Assembly (NCBI GenBank): GCA_031292335.1
Contig: JARLHH010000380.1
Coordinates: 1 to 13,242 of the forward strand
Source: Candidatus Limnocylindrales bacterium
GTDB lineage: Bacteria; Chloroflexota; Limnocylindria; Limnocylindrales; CSP1-4
Direction of reading: 5' to 3'
DNA: 13,242 bases
In this document: one piece after another, positions 7,246 to 13,242 of the stretch
Numbering within the stretch: the first letter of the stretch is position 1
Layout: every line of letters begins with the position of its first letter
The notes under the pieces: model-generated
What the model was told of the DNA's origin: nothing
Databases searched by the model: none
What the model saw: the letters and a program-made list of their open reading frames with translations, nothing else
Made by a program: the position numbers and the translations under genes

Positions 7246-7503
7246 ATGCGAACCAAGCGAACCTACAACCTCCCCGAGCGGACGGTGGTCGCAGTCCGGG
7301 AGCTGGCGGCGACCTACGGGCTGGCGAGCACCCAGGACGGCGTGATCGAGCTCGCCGTGGATGAGCTTGCCCGACGGCTGCGCGAGGAAACGGAGGGCGA
7401 ACGCTGGGCGGAGGCGGCCGGCGATGCGACCTTCGGTCGGGAGGCGGCGGATCTGGCGGCCGCGTACTCGACGGCGGATCGCGAGACATGGCCGCGGGAG
7501 TGA
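7246..7503 (+). CDS. Ribbon-helix-helix antitoxin (MazE-type partner)
   Basis: An 85-residue protein. Residues 2-45 fit a ribbon-helix-helix domain: a short basic strand (RTKRTYNLPE), a helix (VAVRELAATYGL) and a second helix (QDGVIELAVDELARRLRE). The remainder is acidic and probably extended (about 50-85, ending ETWPRE), the usual toxin-wrapping tail of such antitoxins. It should neutralise the MazF-like toxin encoded next, whose ATG lies 16 bp inside this gene, and repress their shared promoter. The ATG at 7246 is chosen over upstream in-frame starts because it coincides with the end of a -35/-10 promoter; GAGG immediately before it is too close to act as a Shine-Dalgarno site. Partner identity is inferred from the overlap and the family. 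Confidence 0.8.
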   Translation: MRTKRTYNLPERTVVAVRELAATYGLASTQDGVIELAVDELARRLREETEGERWAEAAGDATFGREAADLAAAYSTADRETWPRE

Positions 7504-7892
7504 CCGCCGGGGAGCCGCTGCGCTGGGCGGTCGTCCGTGTCTCGCTGGACCCTGTTGCTGGCCATGAGCAGGGTGGGACGCGCCGCGCGCTTGTCGTCAG
7601 CTACGAGCCGTTCCACCGGTCGGGGCTTGCCACCGTGTGCCCGATCACGGCGGCGCGCCACGAGGCGCGCTACCCGGGCGAGGTGGCGTTGCCGGTTGGC
7701 GCGGCCGGGCAGACGCTCCCCGGACTGATCCTGTGCCAGCAGGTACGCACGATCTCGCTCGAGCGGGTCAAGGGCGCCGCGGATGGGCGGCTGACCGACG
7801 CCGCGATGCGCCGGGCCGTGCGCCAGGCGCTGGCCCACCACCTGGGCCTGGACATCCCCGCCGTGGGCGACGGAGCGCTCGTCCGGGCCTGA
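7488..7892 (+). CDS. MazF/PemK-family endoribonuclease toxin
   Basis: A 134-residue protein of the MazF/PemK toxin family, which cleaves mRNA at short sequence motifs and arrests growth. Visible family features are WAVVRVSLDPVAGHEQGG (residues 13-30), then TRRALVVS with Arg32 at the position of the catalytic arginine, VCPIT with Thr54 at the catalytic threonine, and the late QQVRTIS segment. Two departures are seen: the proline usual after the catalytic arginine is Arg33, and the acidic residue often found before QVRTIS is Gln. Both catalytic positions are intact, so the toxin is probably active. The ATG at 7488 overlaps the antitoxin by 16 bp; an in-frame GTG at 7500 would make a 4-bp GTGA overlap instead and lose only four residues. 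Neither has a strong Shine-Dalgarno site, suggesting translational coupling to the antitoxin. Confidence 0.9.
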   Translation: MAAGVTAGEPLRWAVVRVSLDPVAGHEQGGTRRALVVSYEPFHRSGLATVCPITAARHEARYPGEVALPVGAAGQTLPGLILCQQVRTISLERVKGAADGRLTDAAMRRAVRQALAHHLGLDIPAVGDGALVRA

Positions 7893-7933
7893 ACCTCAGG
7901 ATCCAGCTCGGGTACGTGCGGGCCTCCTCGTCC

Positions 7934-7960
7934 TGGCGGCGAGGGCCTGCGAGCCCGCCA
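7934..7960. other. Small GC-rich inverted repeat after the toxin gene
   Basis: TGGCGG (7934-7939) pairs with CCGCCA (7955-7960). Alternatively an inner GGGC/GCCC stem (7943-7946 with 7953-7956) forms with a 6-nt loop. It lies 42 bp after the mazF stop and has no U-rich tail, so it is at best a weak terminator candidate. Confidence 0.25.
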
Positions 7961-8052
7961 CGTGAGGTGTCGTGCGGACGCGGACCCGCCTCCGGGGACA
8001 CGCGGCGATCACAGCCTGACCGGCCCTGCGCATCACGGTCCGTGGGCCCTGC

Positions 8053-8064
8053 ATTCGTACGAAT
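8053..8064. promoter_or_regulatory. Perfect 12-bp palindrome ATTCGTACGAAT
   Basis: A perfect dyad, AT-rich relative to its surroundings, 36 bp before the -35 of the candidate aminotransferase promoter. CGAATC at 8060-8065 recurs at 8067-8072, adding a direct half-repeat. It may be an activator or repressor site; no regulator is implied by neighbours. Confidence 0.4.
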
Positions 8065-8099
8065 CTCGAATCGGGCAGGATGTCCTGGCACGGAGATCG

Positions 8100-8128
8100 T
8101 TGACGCACCACAGGAGCGTGGGCATCAT
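8100..8128 (+). promoter_or_regulatory. Candidate promoter of the aminotransferase gene
   Basis: TTGACG (8100-8105), a 17-bp spacer and CATCAT (8123-8128), the same -35 and spacing as the toxin-antitoxin promoter. It would give a leader of roughly 78 nt before the ATG at 8213. The -10 begins with C rather than T, which weakens the match. Confidence 0.4.
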
Positions 8129-8212
8129 GGGAGCCTGTCGCCGTCCCGCCCAGCACGACGACGCGCCGCCCGTCCCGCCCAACGGACAGCCGGCCGCACC
8201 CCCGGAGGAGCC

Positions 8213-9568
8213 ATGAGCGCCGAACCGACGGTCAGGACCGGTCCCCAACGGAAGCGTGACCTGCAGGTGGCGGCATGGCGTCGGGCGAGCCGGGTGATGC
8301 CGGGCGGCACGGATTCCAACTTCCGGGCCTGGGGCGAGGACACGATCTACGTCGACCGCGGCAAGGGCGCCATGGTCTGGGATATGGACGGTAACGAGTA
8401 TGTCGACCTGCGGCTGGGCTACGGCCCCGTGATCCTGGGTCATGCCGACGACCGCGTCGACGACTACGTCAACGAGCGGATGCGCCGGGGCGTGAGCTTC
8501 TCGCTGACCTCGGAGGACGAGATCCGCGCCAACGAGCTGGTCCAGGAGCTCACCGGCTGGGTGGAGATGTCCCGCCTGACCGTCTCGGGGACCGAGGCGA
8601 CGATGCACGCCATGCGCGTCGCCCGCGCGTTCACCGGGCGCAACAAGATCGTGAAGTTCGAGGGCCAGTACCACGGCGTCCACGACTACGCGCTGATCAG
8701 CGTTCTCCCCAACAACGTGGCGGACCTGGGCGACGCGGAGAATCCGTCCCGCCTCGCCTGGGGGCGCGGCATCCCGGCGGCCGTCGCGGACACGGTCATC
8801 CCGGCCCGTTACAACAACGTCGCGCAGCTCCGCCGCCTGTTCGAGCGGGAGGGGCAGGACATCGCCGGGATCATCGTGGAGCCCGTCCTGGGCAACGCGC
8901 AGGGGATCATGCCCCAGGCGGGCTTCCACGAGGCGATGCGGGCGCTCACCCGGGAGTTCGGAATCCTGCTGATCTTCGACGAGGTGAAGACCGGCTTCCG
9001 GCTGGCCAAGGGCGGGGCGGCCGAGTACTTCGGGATCACGCCCGACCTGGCGACGTTCGCCAAGGCGATGGGGAACGGCTATCCGGCAGCGGCGTTCGGC
9101 GGTCGGCGCGACATCATGAGCCTCATGCCGAAGAGCGTCAGCCACGGCGGCACGTACGCGGGCAACCGGATCGCGGCCGCGGCGGCCGTGCGGACGCTCG
9201 AGATCCTGCGCGACACGGATGCGCTCGCCACGGTCCACCGGACCGGCGACGCGATCCAGGCCGGCATCCGGGCGGTGCTCGATCCCACCGGGCTGCCCTA
9301 CGTCATCACGGGGCACCCGTCGATGTTCGGGATCATGTTCACCGACCGGATCCCGAGCGAGTACCGCGACTGGGCGGCGACCGACCACGAGCTGTACGAC
9401 GCGATCGCGGTGGGCATGCACGCGCGCGGCGCCATGCCCGAGCCGGACAGCCGGGAGCCGTGGTTCATCTGCGAGGCGCATGCGCAGGGCGACACGGTCG
9501 ACCGGGTCGTCTCGATCTTCGGCGCCTCGGTCGGCGCTGCCCTGGAGGCACGCGCGCACCGCAGCTGA
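8213..9568 (+). CDS. Class III aminotransferase, glutamate-1-semialdehyde aminomutase-like
   Basis: A 451-residue PLP-dependent fold-type I enzyme closest in style to glutamate-1-semialdehyde 2,1-aminomutase (HemL). Features in order: a PGGTDSNFRAW N-terminal loop (HemL has PGGVNSPVRAF), VSGTEATMHAMRVARAFTGR for phosphate binding, KFEGQYHG, the PLP-pyridine aspartate Asp256 in FDEVKTGFR, and the Schiff-base lysine Lys284 in TFAKAMGNGYPAAAFGGR. The catalytic set is complete, so it should be active. The departures from HemL around the N-terminal loop and the lysine (AMGNGYPAAA in place of VIGGGMPVGA) suggest a different amino or keto substrate, so I do not call it hemL. No other haem-pathway gene is nearby. 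The ATG at 8213 has GGAGGAG at 8204-8210 immediately upstream, deciding the start; the frame upstream is non-coding. Confidence 0.88.
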   Translation: MSAEPTVRTGPQRKRDLQVAAWRRASRVMPGGTDSNFRAWGEDTIYVDRGKGAMVWDMDGNEYVDLRLGYGPVILGHADDRVDDYVNERMRRGVSFSLTSEDEIRANELVQELTGWVEMSRLTVSGTEATMHAMRVARAFTGRNKIVKFEGQYHGVHDYALISVLPNNVADLGDAENPSRLAWGRGIPAAVADTVIPARYNNVAQLRRLFEREGQDIAGIIVEPVLGNAQGIMPQAGFHEAMRALTREFGILLIFDEVKTGFRLAKGGAAEYFGITPDLATFAKAMGNGYPAAAFGGRRDIMSLMPKSVSHGGTYAGNRIAAAAAVRTLEILRDTDALATVHRTGDAIQAGIRAVLDPTGLPYVITGHPSMFGIMFTDRIPSEYRDWAATDHELYDAIAVGMHARGAMPEPDSREPWFICEAHAQGDTVDRVVSIFGASVGAALEARAHRS

Positions 9569-9573
9569 GCCCA

Positions 9574-9600
9574 GGCGGCCACGCTCCGCCGCCGCGCGGC
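9574..9600. other. GC-rich inverted repeats between aminotransferase and mscS
   Basis: GGCGG (9574-9578) can pair with CCGCC (9586-9590) across a 7-nt loop, and GCCGCGCGGC (9591-9600) is a perfect 10-bp palindrome. This could attenuate read-through from the aminotransferase gene, but there is no U-tract and such matches are common at this GC content. Confidence 0.25.
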
Positions 9601-9617
9601 ATGACCCGCGCGTGCGC

Positions 9618-9623
9618 TAGAGT
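9618..9623 (+). promoter_or_regulatory. Candidate -10 element (TAGAGT) of mscS
   Basis: TAGAGT fits T-A-N-N-N-T and ends 8 nt before the ATG at 9632, which has no Shine-Dalgarno site. No clear -35 is seen. A leaderless or near-leaderless transcript is suggested. Confidence 0.4.
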
Positions 9624-9631
9624 CGGACGCG

Positions 9632-10585
9632 ATGCAGGACATCTCGGACCGTCTGGGCAGGTACCTCGTCGACGCGGCCGGCAGCGCGCTGGTCGTCGCG
9701 GTGGTGGTGGTGGTCGCCTGGCTTGCCTACCGCCTCCTCGTCCGCGTCGTCCGGTCGCTTGTCGCCCGGGCTGCCGCCGCCCCGCTGCCCGGCGAGGCGG
9801 AGCTGGACGTCGATCGGCTCGCCACCCGGCGCGCGGAGCGCAAACGGCGCCTGGAGACGCTGGCCGCGTTCGCCCTGCGGCTCGTGCGCTGGTTCATCGT
9901 GGCGCTCGTCGTGATCGTCGCCATCTCCGCCTTCCTGCCCTCGGTCTGGGCCGCCATCGGCGGACTGGGCGTCGGGTTCGGCGTGGCCATCGGCGGCGCG
10001 ATCGGGTTCGGTGCCCAGCAGCTCGTGCGCGACTACCTGAACGGGGTGCTCATCCTGGGCGAGAACCCGTACAGCGTGGGCGACGTCGTCGCGATCGCGG
10101 GCGCCACGGGAACCGTGGAGGAGGTGAGCCTCCGCCGCACCGTGATCCGCGACTTCGACGGGACGGTCCACTCCGTGCCGAACGGCGCCATCACGGTCGC
10201 GTCCAACTTCACGCGCCAGTTCGCCCGGGTCAACGAGCGGTTCCTGGTCGCCTACGGCACGGACATTGCGCAGGCGACGGGCATCATCAACCGGGTCGGC
10301 GAGGCGTTCGCGGCCGATCCTGCCTGGGCGCCCCGGCTGCTCGACACGCCGGCAGTCCTCCGCGTGGACCCGGTCGTCGATCCGGGCATCCCGATCCTCG
10401 TCTCGTTCAGGGTCCGCCCCGGCGAGCAATGGGCGGTCGGCGGCGAGCTCCGGCGACGGGTCATCGACGCGCTCGTCGGCGACGGGATCCGGCTGGCAAC
10501 CTCGCAGCGGCTGCAGGTGGACGCCCCGCTCCCGATTCCCTCCGCGGACGCGGACGGCGCGGAGTCCGGAGCGGACTTCACGTGA
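9632..10585 (+). CDS. mscS: Small-conductance mechanosensitive channel (MscS family)
   Basis: A 317-residue inner-membrane channel that opens under membrane tension to release solutes during hypo-osmotic shock. TM1 is at about residues 17-40 and TM2 at 78-102. The pore-lining TM3 (about 107-142) has the characteristic Gly/Ala packing pattern, with GLGVGFGVAIGGAIGFGAQQ followed by LVRDYLNGVLIL. The beta domain (144-195) carries NPYSVGDVV, GTVEEVSLRRT and the SVPNG turn, and a C-terminal alpha/beta domain follows. It is close to the three-TM MscS length (E. coli MscS is 286 residues), with a short acidic tail. Between TM1 and TM2 is an Arg-rich cytoplasmic stretch (about 60-76). The ATG at 9632 sits 8 nt after a TAGAGT element; no ribosome binding site is visible. 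The acs promoter begins only a few bases after the stop. Confidence 0.92.
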   Translation: MQDISDRLGRYLVDAAGSALVVAVVVVVAWLAYRLLVRVVRSLVARAAAAPLPGEAELDVDRLATRRAERKRRLETLAAFALRLVRWFIVALVVIVAISAFLPSVWAAIGGLGVGFGVAIGGAIGFGAQQLVRDYLNGVLILGENPYSVGDVVAIAGATGTVEEVSLRRTVIRDFDGTVHSVPNGAITVASNFTRQFARVNERFLVAYGTDIAQATGIINRVGEAFAADPAWAPRLLDTPAVLRVDPVVDPGIPILVSFRVRPGEQWAVGGELRRRVIDALVGDGIRLATSQRLQVDAPLPIPSADADGAESGADFT

Positions 10586-10593
10586 GGGGCAGG

Positions 10594-10599
10594 TATCAT
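10594..10599 (+). promoter_or_regulatory. Candidate -10 element (TATCAT) of acs
   Basis: TATCAT lies 9 bp after the mscS stop codon and about 50 nt before the acs GTG, giving a leader of around 44 nt with a GGAGG site. No good -35 hexamer is present at 16-18 bp, so an activator may be needed, as is known for acs control in other bacteria. Confidence 0.45.
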
Positions 10600-10649
10600 C
10601 GGGTCAGCATCGATGTCGCCGTGCGACCCAGTCCCGGAGGTGCCGCAGC

Positions 10650-12611
10650 GTGAGCGCCGATTCAACCCGCGCCCCCGAGATCGAGGCGCTCCTGGTGGAG
10701 GGGCGGACCTTCGCCCCGGACCCCGGCTTCGCCGCCCGGGCGAATGCGACCGCCGCTCTGTATGACGAGGCCGAGGCGGACTACGAGGGGTTCTGGGCGC
10801 GCCAGGCACGTGAGCGCCTGAGCTGGTTCACGCCGTTCGCGACGACGCTGGAGTGGGAGCTGCCGTTCGCGAAGTGGTTCGTGGGCGGCGAGATCAACGT
10901 GGCCTACAACTGCGTGGACCGGCACGTGGAGCGCGGCCTGGGCGACAAGGTCGCCTACCACTGGATCGGCGAGCCGGGCGACACCCGGACCCTGACCTTC
11001 CGGGACCTCCAGCGTGAGGTCAACCGGGCCGCCAACGCCCTCCGGGAGCTGGGCGTGCGACGCGGCGACCGCGTGGCGATCTACCTCCCGATGGTTCCCG
11101 AGCTGCCGATCTCCATGCTCGCCTGCGCCAAGCTGGGCGCGGCCCACACGGTGATCTTCGGCGGCTTCAGCGCGGAGGCACTGGCCGACCGGATCAACGA
11201 CGCGCAGGCCAAGGTGCTCGTGACCGCCGATGGCGGATGGCGGCGCGGTCGCCGGGTCGGCCTCAAGCACCACGCGGACGAAGCGGTCGCCTCGACGCCG
11301 TCCATCCGCCACGTGATCGTGGTCAACCGGTTCGGCGAAGGCGCCCACATGGTCGAGGGACGCGACCACTGGTGGGGCGAGCTGACGGCCCGCCAGTCGG
11401 ACCAGTGCGACCCGGTCCCGGTCGAATCGGAGCAGATGCTCTTCCTGCTCTACACCTCGGGAACGACGGCCAAGCCCAAGGGGATCGTGCACACCTCGGC
11501 GGGCTACCTGCTGGGTTGCAGCTTCACGCACGCGGCGGTCTTCGACATCAAGCCGGATGACGTCTACTGGTGTGCCGCCGACATCGGCTGGGTCACCGGG
11601 CACAGCTACATCGTCTACGGCCCGCTCGCCAACGCGACCACCGGCATCCTGTACGAGGGAGCGCCCGACACGCCCAACTGGGATCGCTGGTGGCAGATCG
11701 TGGAGGACTACGGGGTGACCGTCCTCTACACCGCGCCGACAGCGATCCGGACATTCATGAAGCAGGGCGAGGCATTCCCGCGCAAGCACGATCTGCGTTC
11801 GCTGCGGGTCCTCGGGTCGGTCGGCGAGTCGATCAACCCGGAGGCCTGGCTCTGGTACCACGAGCACATCGGCGGTGGGCGCGCGCCGATCGTGGACACC
11901 TGGTGGCAGACGGAGACCGGGAGCATCCTGATCAGCCCGTTGCCGGGTGTCACGACCACGAAGCCTGGCTCGGCCACGCTCCCCCTGCCCGGGATCGGGG
12001 CGGCGATCGTCGACGGCGCAGGCAACCCGGTCCCCCAAGGAGGCGGCGGCTTCCTGGTCCTGACCCGGCCGTGGCCGTCCATGCTCCGCGGGATCTACGG
12101 GGACCCGGAGCGCTACCGGGAGACGTACTGGAGCCGCTTCCCGGGGATGTACTTCGCCGGTGACGGCGCCAAACGCGACGCAGACGGGTACTTCTGGCTC
12201 CTGGGCCGGGTCGACGACGTCATGAACATCGCCGGCCACCGGCTCTCGACGATCGAGGTCGAGTCGGCGCTGGTGGACCACCCCTCTGTTGCCGAGGCGG
12301 CCGTGGTCGGCAAGACCGACGACCTGACGGGGCAGGCGATCTTCGCGTTCGTCACCCTCAGGGCCGGCCAGGCCCCGTCGGACGCGCTCGCGGTGCAGCT
12401 CCGGGAGCACGTTGCCTACGTGATCGGGCCGATCGCGCGCCCCAAGTTCCTGCTGTTCGCGCCCGACCTGCCCAAGACGCGCTCCGGGAAGATCATGCGG
12501 CGGCTCCTGCGCGACATCGCCGAAGGGCGGACCCTGGGCGACACGAGCACGCTCGCCGACGCGGCCGTGGTGGACACGATCCGCGAGCACTCCGGCCAGG
12601 CGGAGGACTGA
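10650..12611 (+). CDS. acs: Acetyl-CoA synthetase (AMP-forming)
   Basis: A 653-residue member of the ANL adenylating superfamily that converts acetate, ATP and CoA to acetyl-CoA, AMP and pyrophosphate in the cytoplasm; the length equals typical bacterial Acs (about 650). The ATP-binding P-loop is YTSGTTAKPKG (from Tyr268) and the acyl-pocket motif is DTWWQTETG. Its second tryptophan (Trp419) matches the residue that restricts Acs to acetate-sized substrates (Trp414 in Salmonella). GDGAKRDADGYFWLLGR is the hinge region and PKTRSGKIMRR contains Lys614, the catalytic lysine that protein acetylases such as Pat modify. The N-terminal ACS domain with WFVGGEINVAYNCVDRH is present. The GTG at 10650 has GGAGG at 10636-10640 with 9 nt spacing; the frame upstream overlaps mscS and is not coding. 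An unknown gene starts 3 nt after its stop. Confidence 0.95.
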   Translation: MSADSTRAPEIEALLVEGRTFAPDPGFAARANATAALYDEAEADYEGFWARQARERLSWFTPFATTLEWELPFAKWFVGGEINVAYNCVDRHVERGLGDKVAYHWIGEPGDTRTLTFRDLQREVNRAANALRELGVRRGDRVAIYLPMVPELPISMLACAKLGAAHTVIFGGFSAEALADRINDAQAKVLVTADGGWRRGRRVGLKHHADEAVASTPSIRHVIVVNRFGEGAHMVEGRDHWWGELTARQSDQCDPVPVESEQMLFLLYTSGTTAKPKGIVHTSAGYLLGCSFTHAAVFDIKPDDVYWCAADIGWVTGHSYIVYGPLANATTGILYEGAPDTPNWDRWWQIVEDYGVTVLYTAPTAIRTFMKQGEAFPRKHDLRSLRVLGSVGESINPEAWLWYHEHIGGGRAPIVDTWWQTETGSILISPLPGVTTTKPGSATLPLPGIGAAIVDGAGNPVPQGGGGFLVLTRPWPSMLRGIYGDPERYRETYWSRFPGMYFAGDGAKRDADGYFWLLGRVDDVMNIAGHRLSTIEVESALVDHPSVAEAAVVGKTDDLTGQAIFAFVTLRAGQAPSDALAVQLREHVAYVIGPIARPKFLLFAPDLPKTRSGKIMRRLLRDIAEGRTLGDTSTLADAAVVDTIREHSGQAED

Positions 12612-12614
12612 GCG

Positions 12615-13242
12615 GTGCCGTTCGGGTTCCATCGGCGGGGGAGCGCGGAACCGGCCAAGGCCGCGCCGGCGGACGCGTCTCCGGGCCTTGCCGCGGACGG
12701 CCGCCGGAGCGCCGCGCGGGCGGGCGTGCCCTTCGATGGGTTGACCGAGGACTGGCGCCTGGTCGGGTTCATGGATCTCGAGGGTCGGTTGCTGGACATC
12801 CTGAATCGACGTGAGCCGATCCCGATCGGCGACATGGCCTGGTCGACCCTCGATGCCGTGGGGGATCTGCAGCCGGCGCCCGGCCTCCAGAAGGTGGACC
12901 CGTACGACCTGATCGTGGTGCTCGCCGGTGACCGGACCCTGCCGGCCCTCGACGACGCCGAGAAGGCGGCGCTGCGGGTGCACAAGGTTCCCTATGACGT
13001 CATCCTGGAGGTTCCGCCCTACCGGGTGGTCGGCACGGTCTTTCTCCATCCGGGTTCCGAGCCGGAGCGGTTGATGGATCGCAGCTCGGACCTCTTCTTC
13101 CCGGTGACGAACGCGGTCGTGCTCGTTGCCGACACGCGTTTCGGCGATGGCGAGGTCGACGTCGCGCTGGTCAACCGCTCGTACCTGCGCGGCGTGGAGC
13201 AGGTCGACCAGGCGGTCGTGGCGTTGGCGCGCGAGAGCCGCA
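12615..13242 (+). CDS. Unrecognised protein downstream of acs (3' truncated)
   Basis: The frame from the GTG at 12615 stays open to the window end, giving at least 209 residues. GGAGG at 12602-12606, 8 nt upstream and inside the end of acs, fixes the start, and the 3-nt gap implies co-transcription with acs. I do not recognise the family. Residues 1-38 are Ala/Arg-rich and probably disordered. From about 43 on, the sequence looks folded, with two similar alpha/beta stretches. The first (about 44-105) contains WRLVGFMDLEGRLLDILN and YDLIVVLAGD. The second (about 128-172) contains YRVVGTVFLHPGSEPERLMD and NAVVLVADTR. In each, a strand with G-x-[FV] precedes a helix ending in a short loop, which suggests an internal duplication. 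No signal peptide or membrane segment is visible. No function is proposed. Confidence 0.8.
   Translation, partial: MPFGFHRRGSAEPAKAAPADASPGLAADGRRSAARAGVPFDGLTEDWRLVGFMDLEGRLLDILNRREPIPIGDMAWSTLDAVGDLQPAPGLQKVDPYDLIVVLAGDRTLPALDDAEKAALRVHKVPYDVILEVPPYRVVGTVFLHPGSEPERLMDRSSDLFFPVTNAVVLVADTRFGDGEVDVALVNRSYLRGVEQVDQAVVALARESR

Larger units (their letters stand above)
7893..8212. other. 320-bp intergenic region
   Basis: No protein gene of convincing quality lies here. It holds the weak inverted repeat at 7934-7960, a perfect 12-bp palindrome at 8053-8064, a candidate promoter at 8100-8128, a 12-bp direct repeat (CCGTCCCGCCCA at 8141-8152 and 8170-8181) and a possible 29-codon ORF (8127-8216). 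No tRNA-like fold or homopolymer-tailed terminator is seen. Confidence 0.6.

Noticed and set aside
7637..8212. Upstream extension of the aminotransferase frame into mazF
   Set aside because: The stretch is Arg/Gly/Pro-rich, overlaps the toxin in another frame and precedes a strong GGAGGAG site at the ATG at 8213.
8213..9568. Calling the aminotransferase hemL
   Set aside because: The catalytic core fits the family but the substrate-loop residues differ from HemL and no haem genes flank it.
10662..13049. A 795-codon minus-strand open frame opposite acs and the last gene
   Set aside because: The opposite strand encodes an intact, motif-complete Acs; the antisense translation has no domain features.

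Overview
The window is about 13.2 kb of very GC-rich bacterial chromosome with dense coding, frequent GTG starts and no insertion sequence, CRISPR array, tRNA or rRNA that I can see. The protein set (two DUF885 metallopeptidases, a DrrAB-like ABC transporter with a TetR regulator, a MazEF-type pair, a GSAM-like class III aminotransferase, MscS, Acs) and several SD-less, apparently leaderless genes would suit an uncultured Chloroflexota lineage. An actinobacterium cannot be excluded. This placement is inference from style, not from a marker gene.

Layout. 1-1181: 3' part of a plus-strand gene with a C-terminal PD-(D/E)XK-like motif, cut by the window edge. 1289-4659: two tandem, clearly paralogous DUF885 (HExxxGHH) putative peptidases. 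4681-6391 (minus): an ABC-2 permease and its ATPase, overlapping by 17 bp. 6392-6524: a divergent control region holding a regular array of half-sites. 6525-7193 (plus): a TetR regulator. 7246-7892: a ribbon-helix-helix antitoxin and MazF-like toxin, overlapping by 16 bp. 7893-8212: a 320-bp non-coding stretch with a candidate promoter, a perfect 12-bp palindrome and a possible 29-codon leader ORF. 8213-9568: GSAM-like aminotransferase. 9632-10585: MscS channel. 10650-12611: acetyl-CoA synthetase. 12615 to the end: an unrecognised gene, apparently co-transcribed with acs and running off the window.

The most striking part is the tetR/ABC divergent region. GGTAT and its complement ATACC alternate every 9 bp for seven half-sites (6457-6515), giving three palindromes and a half-site on an exact 18-bp period. 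The left palindromes cover a TTGACA-containing promoter for the ABC operon. The right ones cover the TTGGCA/TATCAT promoter of tetR. This looks like a multi-dimer operator through which the regulator controls itself and the efflux pump together. A second pattern is that four genes at the head of transcription units (DUF885-1, tetR, antitoxin, mscS) lack a Shine-Dalgarno sequence and have a -10-like hexamer 6-9 nt before the start codon, whereas most internal genes carry GGAGG-type sites.

Most of the window is ordinary metabolism and housekeeping. I see no clear large new system. The candidates worth following are the operator array, the leaderless signature, the PD-(D/E)XK-like tail protein at the left edge and the unknown gene downstream of acs.
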